Shown: positions 54,554 through 63,511 of the stretch, piece by piece
Numbering within the stretch: position 1 is the first letter of the stretch
Layout of the letters: the number at the start of each line of letters is the position of its first letter
Assembly: GCA_963820795.1 (NCBI GenBank)
Contig: CAWGBJ010000016.1
Location: forward strand, 62,001 to 126,000
DNA from: Roseiarcus sp963820795
GTDB taxonomy: Bacteria > Pseudomonadota > Alphaproteobacteria > Rhizobiales > Beijerinckiaceae
Reading direction: 5' to 3'
Length of the DNA: 64,000 bases
Program-made: the position numbers and the translations under genes
Notes under the pieces: generated by a model
The model's database searches: none
What the model was told of the DNA's origin: nothing
What the model saw: the letters and a program-made list of their open reading frames with translations, nothing else

Positions 54554-55159
54554 TCGTGCAATCCCGCGGTGGTCTGAAGACTAAAATGGTCGCGCTTGTT
54601 CGACGCGCTCGGCCAGATGTCGTGCTAGGCTTCCCCCAGGCTTCCTCCGCAGGACATCGACAGGCGGGCTTGCGCATCCTCAACTTTACGGGGTAGAAGT
54701 CGAAGCTGCTGTGAACCTAATTGGATTGTAGTCTACAATAATGAAGCGAGCTTGTTTGGCTTTTTATCAACCCGACTTCGCTGGCCTGGGTTCTTTAGCG
54801 CCAATTGACCAAGGAGGATGATTGGTGTTCTTTCGGGCTTAAGCACCCAGGCGCGAGCATCGCATGGAAAAATTCAGTAGTGTTTGGCTCCCTGACTATC
54901 CCGCCTACGGCCTGCCGCTTGGCAGCCCGTGGAAGTAGGTGGCCGCGTTTGAGAGCGTGTACTGTGAGGATTAGGATCGCAGTTGTAATCGGGCTCAGCC
55001 GATGGAGGCGACTTATATCGGTACCGATCATTTCTCGGTCAGCAGTGGGCAGATTGAATGCGACAATGAAAAAGCAGGGCCGAACGGAGCACCCGCTTCA
55101 TGGCGCAACAGCGTTCGGCTGCCAAGTCAAATTTCCTCCTGTAATAGGGAAATGATTCT
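54554..55159. other. AT-richer intergenic region ahead of the glycosyltransferase
   Basis: Base composition drops here compared with the preceding 50 kb. A perfect palindrome sits at 54725-54739. Two very small ORFs with good ribosome sites or composition (MKRACLAFYQPDFAGLGSLA from 54741; MEKFSSVWLPDYPAYGLPLG from 54864) are possible but not supported further. The promoter of the 55160 gene should be in this stretch. Confidence 0.4.
54725..54739. promoter_or_regulatory. Perfect palindrome, operator candidate
   Basis: ATTGTAG-T-CTACAAT, a 7-bp perfect dyad around one base. The inner TGT...ACA spacing fits the sites of GntR/FadR-type dimers. It lies 420 bases before the glycosyltransferase start and 2 bases before a 26-codon ORF. 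A regulator gene for it is not adjacent. Confidence 0.4.
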
Positions 55160-57457
55160 GTGCTGCCACAGATATTTTCAGATGGGGCGGAAATCACTAC
55201 TAGATTTGATCTATTCATTGATCTATCCGGAAGTGATCTCAACTCGTCCGAAGCTGACCATCACCTTCATCTATTGCAGGCACAGACGCTTAGAAATTTC
55301 GGCAGCCCGCGGGTTTACGTCGTGCGCCCAGAGCCAAGTTTTCAAGAGGTCGTTGAGCATCCATATGGTGGTGTCGAATTGCTGCGAAGAGCGATTAAGG
55401 ACTCGGCCTCGCGGCGGCGCGGACTAGTTGTCATTGTTGGCGCTTGGCGCCCGAACAATGAGTGCCTCGGGGCTCTCGCAGATGTTGCGTTGATCGACCC
55501 GATGATCGCCTCGGTGCAGCCGCGATTTGAGGAGCCCGACGGCGTCATAAGCTTGCCGGGCGGCGCTGAAAAGGTTCTTCCCCTCGGAGCGCTTCAGTCA
55601 ATGCCGCGCACCACTCTGGCACCAGAGCTCCTTTCTGCCTTATTCGTGCTAACGCCGCGAGCGCTATTGGCTGCGCCAACCCTTTTTTCCAGTTCTCTTG
55701 ATCACGCTTTTCTAGAACTCTTGATCGGACTGCGTCGGCGTGGTTTCCGTAACGTCTTATGCAATCGTATTGCAGTTCCCTTTCCTCTCAATCCCGCGCT
55801 AGCTTATCCTCGTGTGGAATTCGGCTGCCAACGGTCCGATTCGGCTTGGCAACGGGATGTTGCACTTGGGCTCCACTGGCTCAGCAGCATGCCCGAAAGA
55901 AAACTTGAAGCTCTCCTGTCGGGGGCGTTTTCACCCACAGGCCGTCGCAGGCTTCTTTTAGATTGCCGCGGTGTTTCAGCATTGCACAATGGAACTGCGC
56001 AAGCTGTGATCGGATTTCTCCATGGATTTTCGCAATTCAATCAGACAACCTTCGACATTGTAGTGCTCGCAACCAGGGACGGCGCCGACTTCCACGACAT
56101 TATCACGAGATTTCCCTGCTTCGAGATCCAATTTGATCATCCACAAGGTACTTTTTTTGCCGCCGTGTTGCTAAGCCAACCTTGGTCTTCAAGCACTATA
56201 ATCGAGCTTCACCGCAGTTCCCTGATAATCGTTTTTAACATATTAGACACAATCGCCTGGGACGTGATGTATCCTGTATCGGAGGAATTAGGTAACGTTT
56301 GGAAAGTGATCGGCCAAATAGCAGATGGCTTATTGTTCAATTCGAAATTTAGCCTCCAAAGATACAATTTTCGTTTTACTCCAATAAAATCAATAAGGCA
56401 GAAAGTTACGTATCATAGCTTTAGCGCCGAGGAAATTATCCCAAAAACTACTACTGTGGTTTCGAGAAAAATAAAAAAGCCATTTTTGCTATTAGTTGGC
56501 AACAAATATGATCATAAGGAGGTTACGCCGACTCTGGAAATACTGGTACAAGCATTTCCATGTACTAGAATTGTCGTATTAGGCATCAATAATTTCCCTT
56601 CGCCGCTCGTCTCCACTTATGAAAGCGGTGCTATCGATGGCAATGATATTCACGCACTAATGGGAAACGCTACAGTTATAATATTTCCATCACATTATGA
56701 GGGATTCGGGCTCCCGGTTGTGGAAGGACTGGCTCACGGGACAAGGGTGATAGTCCGAGACTCACCGCTGTGGCAGGAGATCGCTGGCCTGTCGCAACGG
56801 CCGGAGTTAATTGTTCCTTTCGAGGATGAAATCGAATTAGTCGATGCGGTCAGCTCTGCTCTAAAAGGAATATCGCCTGAGACTCCGAAACGTGCGTCAC
56901 AGGGTCAGCGTATATTGACGTGGAGTGATTGTGCCCAAAATATTCTGGATCTAATCGAGGAAATTGATCGTGAGGTTGATGGCAGCCGCTGGTTGGGGCG
57001 TGACGCGATACTCCGTATGGATAGTTTAGAGGCGATACAACAACAGTTTAACCCGGTGCCTGTCAACACGCCGCCTATCAGCACGTCGCCTGCCAACGCA
57101 CCGCCTACCGACGCGCCGCCTACCAACGCGCCGCCTGCCAACGTGCCGCCTGCCAACGCGCCGCCTACCAACGTGCCGCCTGCCAACGCGCCGCCTACCA
57201 ACGCGCCGCCTGCCAACGCGCCGCCTGCCAACGCGCCGCCTATCAACGATCCGCTTACCAACGCGTCGCCTACCAACGCGCCGCCGCCTAACGTTAACGA
57301 TTTGGAAAAGACTATATTGGATAGGGCCATCAAGTACTATATATTGGTCCAAAGCTTGAAATACGTTTTGACATTATTCAGCCGGAGGCGAAGAAATAAA
57401 TACAAGCACAGAGAAAAAGTCGCTCGGAGGCTGGCGGACCAAGTAAAGGACACCTAG
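55160..57457 (+). CDS. GT4-type glycosyltransferase with proline-rich repeat linker
   Basis: A 765-residue protein beginning at GTG 55160 (AGGGA 9 bases upstream). Residues 1-380 form an uncharacterised N-terminal region (FDLFIDLSGSDLNSSEADHH). Residues 380-620 are a GT-B glycosyltransferase domain with FLLLVGNKYDHKEVTPTLEI and the donor-site motif FPSHYEGFGLPVVEGLAHG. Residues 637-711 are 15 consecutive five-residue units of the form A-P-P-(T/A)-N, and a basic C-terminal tail follows (LFSRRRRNKYKHREK). It transfers sugar from a nucleotide donor onto glycan or protein, probably at the membrane. Codon use is AT-richer than the left part of the window, suggesting acquisition. Confidence 0.85.
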   Translation: MLPQIFSDGAEITTRFDLFIDLSGSDLNSSEADHHLHLLQAQTLRNFGSPRVYVVRPEPSFQEVVEHPYGGVELLRRAIKDSASRRRGLVVIVGAWRPNNECLGALADVALIDPMIASVQPRFEEPDGVISLPGGAEKVLPLGALQSMPRTTLAPELLSALFVLTPRALLAAPTLFSSSLDHAFLELLIGLRRRGFRNVLCNRIAVPFPLNPALAYPRVEFGCQRSDSAWQRDVALGLHWLSSMPERKLEALLSGAFSPTGRRRLLLDCRGVSALHNGTAQAVIGFLHGFSQFNQTTFDIVVLATRDGADFHDIITRFPCFEIQFDHPQGTFFAAVLLSQPWSSSTIIELHRSSLIIVFNILDTIAWDVMYPVSEELGNVWKVIGQIADGLLFNSKFSLQRYNFRFTPIKSIRQKVTYHSFSAEEIIPKTTTVVSRKIKKPFLLLVGNKYDHKEVTPTLEILVQAFPCTRIVVLGINNFPSPLVSTYESGAIDGNDIHALMGNATVIIFPSHYEGFGLPVVEGLAHGTRVIVRDSPLWQEIAGLSQRPELIVPFEDEIELVDAVSSALKGISPETPKRASQGQRILTWSDCAQNILDLIEEIDREVDGSRWLGRDAILRMDSLEAIQQQFNPVPVNTPPISTSPANAPPTDAPPTNAPPANVPPANAPPTNVPPANAPPTNAPPANAPPANAPPINDPLTNASPTNAPPPNVNDLEKTILDRAIKYYILVQSLKYVLTLFSRRRRNKYKHREKVARRLADQVKDT
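57068..57292 (+). repeat. 15-bp minisatellite, 15 units, in frame
   Basis: Unit consensus GCGCCGCCTACCAAC, repeated 15 times without interruption of phase. The coded pentapeptides are, in order: TPPIS, TSPAN, APPTD, APPTN, APPAN, VPPAN, APPTN, VPPAN, APPTN, APPAN, APPAN, APPIN, DPLTN, ASPTN, APPPN. Inner units are nearly identical and outer ones diverged, which is the pattern of expansion from the centre. Length is a multiple of three per unit, so copy-number change keeps the frame. Confidence 0.95.
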
Positions 57458-57579
57458 TATCTCGACAGCGGCCGGTGTGCACGGAGATGTCGCCGGGGAA
57501 CACCGCCGATACGGGGCAGTCTGATTCCCGTCGTCAATCGCCTCGTATTTGATGTCCTTCTTCCGCGTTTGTCGAGAAT

Positions 57580-58290
57580 TAGCGGAATGAGGGGCCGGGA
57601 TGGTCGAGGACGAGTTCGCGCACGAGCGCCCCCGCACCTCGAGTTCGGCGATCGTTTTGGCGCTGATCATGTCGAACGGTGTGACGGCCAGGGGCGCTAC
57701 ATCGCCTGTCGCAATCGCGACGGGATGAAGAAACGCCGCCGCCCGGGGCCGCCATCCTCACCGCGCTCGAACGGCAGCTGAAGATGAGCGACAAGAACCA
57801 CATCGGCGACAAGGGCCACCGCCGCTTCCTGGCGACGACGCTCAGCGACGATCATTTCGCAATCGATCGGGCCGAGGCGGAGGAGGACGTCAAATTCGAC
57901 GGCCTCGAGGTGTGTTGGGCACCAACGCCGATCTGTCACCGCTTGAAGCGATGCTTTGCTGCGCGTTCCGCACCTCCGAGGCCCTGTTCGCCACGCGGCA
58001 GAACTTTCACGAGGCCGACGAGACCAATCGCGACCATGCCTCGTGCAGCTTGTTTGCCCTCTGCTGAAGAAGGAGTTGGAGGACCGCGTCTCGGGTATGG
58101 CCAAGGCGACCGCCGACGGCGACGCCGCGCAAGCGGGTCTTCGCCTGCTATCCTGGCCGATCTCAACTCGTTGACCGAGACCGAGGTGGAACAGGACGGC
58201 AAGCCGCCTTCTCCTGCGCTCGACGCTGCGCCCGGCGGCCTGCCTCGCCCTTCGTGCCGCCGGAGTCGCTCTGTCCCCACCGTGCGCCAG
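57580..58290. pseudogene. Rearranged IS1634-type transposase relic
   Basis: Two pieces of one transposase in opposite orientation. On the minus strand, 57672 down to about 57580, the frames read MISAKTIAELEVRG and then, after a shift, LVRELVLDHPGPSFR. On the plus strand from about 57690 they read GRYIACRNRD, then AAILTALERQLKMSDKNHIG, DKGHRRFLATTLSDDHFAID and, after more shifts, ADLNSLTETEVEQDGK. In an intact element all of these follow one another on one strand. An inversion or the meeting of two copies around 57675 plus several indels is the simplest explanation. Confidence 0.65.
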
Positions 58291-58382
58291 CTCGCCAACG
58301 CCCGCGCCAACTCGATCAACCGAAATGCAGCGCCAAGGCGCCCTTCGAGAGGCAATTCGCCAATAATCAACACCTTCGGCAT
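58290..58382 (-). pseudogene. Possible truncated start of a glycosyltransferase gene
   Basis: From ATG 58382 the minus frame reads MPKVLIIGELPLEGRLGAAF and RLIELARALASW, like the first strand, loop and helix of a GT-B enzyme, before meeting the transposase relic. It lies downstream of the 58587-59939 glycosyltransferase gene on the same strand. Only 30 residues support this; it could be chance. Confidence 0.3.
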
Positions 58383-58586
58383 TCGACGTGTAGAAGATAT
58401 GGGCGAGCTGTTCGCCGCCTTCCTGCTCGGCGCTGCCAGAGGGATCACACAACGGCGTCGGCGTTCGATGCCTGATTCAAGCCGAGCAGGCCGTAAGGAA
58501 CGGTCGACGGTAAACTCAGCCGTCGTAACATCGAGATCGTCGGCAGAACGAAAAACGCATCCTAGCAAGTCGCCGAGGGTGTCATT

Positions 58587-59939
58587 TCAACGAGAAGCGA
58601 TTAAACCTTCTATTTCTAGAAGCCGTGCCTTGATCAGTTGCGCAACCCTTTCTCCTGCATATCGGGACGCAATTAATTTCTTGCCTTCGATGCAACGCCG
58701 ATCGCTCTCTTCTCGATCCAAGAAGACCCGCCGCATCTGCTCAGCAGCAACCTTAACATCAGGTTCAGCCCAAAATTGATTGTCGCCGCCGTGATACTCA
58801 CCGGGCAATAACGGGCGAAGTGTGTAGGGGACCGGAAAACCTGTGAGATCCGTCAAGAATTCTCGGTTGCCGGAGAAGTCGGTACCTATGACTGGCTTGC
58901 CGAAAGCCAATGCCTCCGCCATTCCCATGCCAAATCCTTCCGCGCGGTGCAGAGAAGCATAACAATCGCTTTGCTCAATGAGGGATAGCACTTCATCGCG
59001 TTCCATTTCGCCGTGCAAAACTCGAATGCGGCTATCGTTGATCGCGGCGCACGTGAGCTGCCGCGCAACGTTCAAGTCCAATTCAGTCGGGCCAACACTC
59101 TTAATCAACAGCCCAACATTTTCGCACCTATGTGGAAAAGCCTTAGAGAACGCATGCACCACTCCCAACGGATTTTTACGAGCTAACCCAGAGAAATAAT
59201 CGAACGAAAATAAGAAATAAAAGGTGCCGGGAGACAAATTGAACCAGGCGCGATCATAGTTCTTAATTCGAGATACATCGACTGAAACCGGAATGATCGT
59301 AATGTGGCCCCTGTAAATACCCTTAAACGTCTGAGCGACATACGCGTTTGGCACCCATAATTCATCAATCCCTTCGAGGAGAGCAGACCATCCTCGCGGG
59401 GCGCACGGAAGTTCCCAATACGTACGCAAGATGTTGTATCTAGCTTGTTTAATTTGATAATGCAGTTTCTCGCGAAGAACGGTCAACTGATCAACAGCCA
59501 TATAGGCAACGTTGATTTCGTAGCAACAAGTAATATCATACTTGTGCTTCAGAAATGAACCAATTAAACGCGTCTCAACATTCGCACTGAAAGGATAAAT
59601 CGAAAATGGCATGGACGCTTTTTCAAGCGCCATCAGCATGCTACGAAATGAAACCCCCAGACCCAGCGCGGCTTCGGCATAGCCAATAAAAAGAACTCGC
59701 GTATGTTTCGCCTTCGACCTCTCGATTACCCACTTTGATAACCCAGCAAGATTATGTATTACACTTCGCTTGTCGTTGTTTTCGGCAGCTCGGAATATGG
59801 AAGAGAGCGGCAGGCTCAAGGGCTTGCGCCAAGGTTTGCGTCGAGCTAATTGCCTTAACAGGCGAAAAAAACTGGCCGACAATAGTGCGGATCCGTCACG
59901 TTCCCTTCCGTTTTCAACGTATCGAGCCCCTCGCGTCAA
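58587..59939 (-). CDS. GT4-type glycosyltransferase
   Basis: A 450-residue enzyme with a GT-B fold. Residues 80-100 (TRVLFIGYAEAALGLGVSFR) are the acceptor-domain start; YNILRTYWELPCAPRGW and ELWVPNAYVAQTFKGI are typical of mannosyltransferase-like GT4 proteins. The donor motif is CYASLHRAEGFGMGMAEALA, followed by GKPVIGTDFSGN. The likely start is TTG 59939 just after the HlyD stop; no ATG lies near. Probably adds a sugar to an exopolysaccharide or a secreted glycoprotein, given the type I secretion genes directly upstream. Confidence 0.85.
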   Translation of the reverse strand: MTRGARYVENGRERDGSALLSASFFRLLRQLARRKPWRKPLSLPLSSIFRAAENNDKRSVIHNLAGLSKWVIERSKAKHTRVLFIGYAEAALGLGVSFRSMLMALEKASMPFSIYPFSANVETRLIGSFLKHKYDITCCYEINVAYMAVDQLTVLREKLHYQIKQARYNILRTYWELPCAPRGWSALLEGIDELWVPNAYVAQTFKGIYRGHITIIPVSVDVSRIKNYDRAWFNLSPGTFYFLFSFDYFSGLARKNPLGVVHAFSKAFPHRCENVGLLIKSVGPTELDLNVARQLTCAAINDSRIRVLHGEMERDEVLSLIEQSDCYASLHRAEGFGMGMAEALAFGKPVIGTDFSGNREFLTDLTGFPVPYTLRPLLPGEYHGGDNQFWAEPDVKVAAEQMRRVFLDREESDRRCIEGKKLIASRYAGERVAQLIKARLLEIEGLIASR

Positions 59940-59942
59940 CGG

Positions 59943-61256
59943 TCAGTCGTTCGGTTCTCGGAACGCCTTGCGCAGCGAGTTGGCGAGCGGCGACACAAGA
60001 TAGCTCAACACAGTTCTGGCGCCAACGGAGACAATGACTTCCGCCGGCATGCCTGGCCGGACACGCGCCCTGTATTGCTCTGGGATCTCGGCTCGGTTCA
60101 GAGAAATAATCCCACGGTAATAATACTGGTGCGTCATGTCGTCAATGAGTCGATCTTCTGAGATCGTTTCCAGGGTCCCGAGCATAACCGGAATAGTACG
60201 CGAGTGAAAAGCTGGGAAGCGGATTTCCGCCTGAAGTCCCGCATGGACGTTATCTATGTCCGCAGTCGAAAATTGAGCTTCCACAACCAGGGGCTCGTCG
60301 CTAGGCACAATATCCAGTAGGGCCTCGCCCGAGCGCACGACTTGCCCATTGGTAAAAACCTTCAGATTTTGGACGGTGCCGCTTCGCGGCGCCTTGATGT
60401 CATCACGGCTCAGCACATCGCCCGTGACGGTAACGCGCTCACGCAGCTCAGCCACCTTTTGCCGAGCATCGAGGAGACTCGCAGCCACTTCTTCCTGGAA
60501 TTTTTGTTTCGTCTGACGGATCTGTAAGTTCGTCTCGCCGATGGTGCTTTCGGCCTTGGCATGGTCGGCGACGAGCCGCCCGATCTCGCCTTCCAAACGA
60601 CTTTGCTCCCGCTCCATCGCGTAAACCCGCGACGCTGGAATTAGCTGTTTCGCGCTAAGCTCATGAAGACCGACCAGTTCCTTGGCAATATAGCCGACCT
60701 GCTTATCGGTGGCGTCTTTTTCCATATCGATTCCCTGGATTTCCGTCTGCAGCTGTTCAATGCGAAACTCGAGCAGTTTGATTTGGCCCTGCAGGGAAGC
60801 GCGGCGCTCCTGGAATTCATTCACCTGGTCGGACATAGTGTGCGACAGGACTGGATCCCCCGACCTTCCGTCGAACTCCTTCGGCCATCCGATTTCCGCA
60901 GCCTGGTCCCGTTCCGCGATAAGTCGCAATTCCAGCGCCAATGCTGCATCGAGCTGGTGACGGACAGTCTCGCTGCTAGCTTCCGCTTAAGTCTTCTGCA
61001 AGCGGAACAAGACTTGGCCTTCGGTGACCTCATCTCCCTCCTTGACCAGGATCTCCCGAACAATACCGCCCTCGAAATGCTGAACTGTCTTACGGTTGGA
61101 TTCCGTCTGCACGTAGCCCTGCGCAATGACCGCCTTATCGAGAGTAGCCACAGCAGCCCAGCCACCGCCCACTCCGAATGCTAGAATAATAATCAAGTAA
61201 CCTACGAGAGCGACTGCTTTCCAATCGGGAGCGGCATTTGCTTTTTTCTCCGCCAT
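59943..61256 (-). pseudogene. HlyD-type T1SS adaptor with internal ochre stop
   Basis: Type I secretion membrane-fusion protein of about 437 residues. The N-terminal part has one membrane helix (GYLIIILAFGVGGGWAAVAT) and the conserved KTVQHFEGGIVREILVKEGD. At 60987-60989 a TAA follows LFRLQKT; the same frame continues AEASSETVRHQLDAALALEL without any shift, through a long coiled-coil region to VRPGMPAEVIVSVGARTVLS. One substitution (for example CAA or GAA to TAA) explains it. Both sides are otherwise undamaged. It lies 4 bases after the ABC gene. Confidence 0.85.
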
Positions 61257-61259
61257 TCT

Positions 61260-63032
61260 TCATTCGCCTTGCTTTGTGGCTTGGGAAACCTCGACGCGTA
61301 CAGGGGCCGCGGGGGCGGGGACGACGCGCGGTCCGATGAGACGCTGCAGGACGACCTCACGCGCGCCAAAGGCCTGCACGACACCGTCTGTCAGGATCAA
61401 AATCTTGTCCACTACGGCGAGAATGTTGATCTTGTGCGTGATGATCACGACAGTCACCGACATTTCCTTGAGTTTCTGCGCCGCCGCCAAAAGCGCTTCC
61501 TCGCCGGCGCTATCGAGGTTCGCGTTCGGTTCATCGAGCACGATCAGGCTCGGTTTGGCATAAAGCGCCCGAGCAAGCCCAATCCGTTGACGCTGTCCCC
61601 CGGACAGGGCCTGACCTCCTTCCCCTATTTGCGTATTGTAGCCCTGCGGCATCCGCTGGATGAGTTCATGGCAACCAGCTAGGCGGGCCGCGAAAATAAC
61701 CTCCTCCGGGTTGACATCTTGGAAGCGGGCGATATTTTCCGCGATCGTTCCGGAAAACAATTCGACGTCTTGCGGAAGGTACCCGACGTGCCTGCCGAGC
61801 TCCTCCGGGTTCCAATGAGACAAATCGGAGCCGTCCAGACGGACTGCGCCGCGCAAGGCGGGCCAAACGCCGACCAGCACGCGAGCGAGAGTCGATTTTC
61901 CGGCAGCGCTCGGACCGACCACGCCTAGAATTTCGCCTGGCTCGAGCGCAAAGGTCACGTTCGTGATGATGGGCGGATTGTTTGGTCCGGGCGCAGCGGC
62001 GATTAACTCGGAGACCCGCAAACCGCCTCGCGGCCGCGGCAAGGACATCCGCTTGTTTTCGGCTCCAGCAATGACGAAGAGGCCGCGGATGCGACTGAAC
62101 GCGCCGCGCGCGGCGACAAACCCTTTCCAATTTCCGACAGCAATCTCGATTGGTTGCAGGGTGCGACCGATCAAGATGGACCCCGCGATCATGCCCCCCG
62201 GCGAAAGTTCCCGCTGAATGACTAGATAGGCGCCCGTACCGAGGATGGCTGTCTGAAGAAACAGCCGAAAAAACTTTGTCGTCGCCACAATTGCCCCGGC
62301 GCGGTCGCTGGCTGAGGCTTGCAACGTAAGCGTTCTATCGTGATGGACGGCCCAACTCTTTCTGATCGCCGTGAGCATGCCCATGGCCTGAAGCACTTCG
62401 GTGTTCCGCAACATCGATTGGGCGCTTTGATTGGCCATCATTGACGAGCCGGTCGCAGCGTTGAGCTGCCCTTTGGTCATCTTCTCGTTCAGAAGCGCCA
62501 ATGCGAGGGTAACACAGGCTCCGATAATGGCGAGATAGCCAAACCAAGGGTGGAGCAGAAAGCAAGCGAAGACGAAAATTGGAAACCAGGGCGCGTCGCA
62601 CATCGCGATGAGACCCGAACCGGTCAGGAATTCTCTGAGCGTATCCAGGTCTCGCAGCCCCTGAACGTGGGCGCCGCTAGGCAAACGTAGATTTGCGCGA
62701 TGGACCGCGTTAAATACAGGCTCGGCAATATTCTGGTCGTACAAGAGACCAGCGCGGACGAGCAATCGAGAGCGCAAAGTCTCCAACACAGCGTATATAC
62801 AAATCAGAAAGGCAGCTATGACAGTAAGCCCGAGCAGAGTTACTTCGCTACGGCTCGTAATGACCCGATCATAGATTTGCAGCATATAAAGTGGACTAAC
62901 AAAAAGCAACAAATTTATAAAAAAACCAAAGAATATTGCAGTAAAAAATACTGGAACTATCGCCCGAAGTCCCGCCGTCAAGACCGCTTGATTGTCACGA
63001 TGTAAAACCGGACTCATATCAGTAGATCCCAC
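61260..63032 (-). CDS. Type I secretion ABC transporter (PrtD-like)
   Basis: A 590-residue exporter half-transporter: six-helix membrane domain (FGFFINLLLFVSPLYMLQIY is the PrtD signature) and a C-terminal ATPase with Walker A GPSAAGKSTLARVLVGVW, signature LSGGQRQR and Walker B SLIVLDEPNANLD. No C39 peptidase domain, so cargo would use a C-terminal secretion signal such as RTX proteins. ATG 63017 is an alternative start. It should form a trans-envelope channel with the HlyD protein (broken here) and a TolC not present in the window. The first membrane segments are coded by AT-rich DNA. No cargo gene is visible. Confidence 0.92.
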   Translation of the reverse strand: MGSTDMSPVLHRDNQAVLTAGLRAIVPVFFTAIFFGFFINLLLFVSPLYMLQIYDRVITSRSEVTLLGLTVIAAFLICIYAVLETLRSRLLVRAGLLYDQNIAEPVFNAVHRANLRLPSGAHVQGLRDLDTLREFLTGSGLIAMCDAPWFPIFVFACFLLHPWFGYLAIIGACVTLALALLNEKMTKGQLNAATGSSMMANQSAQSMLRNTEVLQAMGMLTAIRKSWAVHHDRTLTLQASASDRAGAIVATTKFFRLFLQTAILGTGAYLVIQRELSPGGMIAGSILIGRTLQPIEIAVGNWKGFVAARGAFSRIRGLFVIAGAENKRMSLPRPRGGLRVSELIAAAPGPNNPPIITNVTFALEPGEILGVVGPSAAGKSTLARVLVGVWPALRGAVRLDGSDLSHWNPEELGRHVGYLPQDVELFSGTIAENIARFQDVNPEEVIFAARLAGCHELIQRMPQGYNTQIGEGGQALSGGQRQRIGLARALYAKPSLIVLDEPNANLDSAGEEALLAAAQKLKEMSVTVVIITHKINILAVVDKILILTDGVVQAFGAREVVLQRLIGPRVVPAPAAPVRVEVSQATKQGE

Positions 63033-63511
63033 CGACTTGTTACCACAAACAATTCACTGATTTCAACACTGCGGCGTCGGCTCTCTGCCAAAGGCTAAAC
63101 CCAAACCTAGGCAATCTTAGCCCAAGCCTAGACAAACTGGGCCAAGGCCGAGGAAAATATCCGCTTGCATCGCATGTCCCATTTTCTGCGTATACAACCC
63201 CAATGTGCCCAAGGCGACAGAGTTTCCAAAAGCCCCTGTGGGACTAGCGCCCCACCCTACTCCTAGGGATCGCTTCGCTGGCGGATTCTTGCGCCCATGC
63301 GACCAGATCACCTCCCAAAAGCGTTTTTGCACGCGGCCCCTAGCATGAGTGGCCGACTATGCGCAATGGCCGATCCGGCCCACTGAATTGATCGATCGGT
63401 GGGACCGACCTGACGTCCGAGCTTGCAAAGCCCTGGACGCTGACCCAGCCGTTGCGCATCACGACACACCCGGCTAGGACTCTCGCGTCTCCCCTGCTCG
63501 GCCGTAATTTC
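63033..63511. other. Divergent promoter region between the T1SS genes and a methyltransferase gene
   Basis: About 480 bases without a supported gene. Near 63100-63155 short related motifs recur (CCTAGGCAATCTTAGCCCAA, CCTAGACAAACTGGGCCAAG), possibly tandem binding sites or a degenerate repeat. A minus ORF 63117-63332 is not protein-like. Confidence 0.4.

Noticed and set aside
54741..54938. Two micro-ORFs (26 and 24 codons) before the glycosyltransferase
   Set aside because: Short, no precursor-peptide features and no maturation genes nearby; mentioned only in the intergenic entry.
56905..57333. Minus ORF with GGALVGGAL-type repeats
   Set aside because: It is the complement of the 15-bp minisatellite; the plus frame is continuous with a glycosyltransferase.
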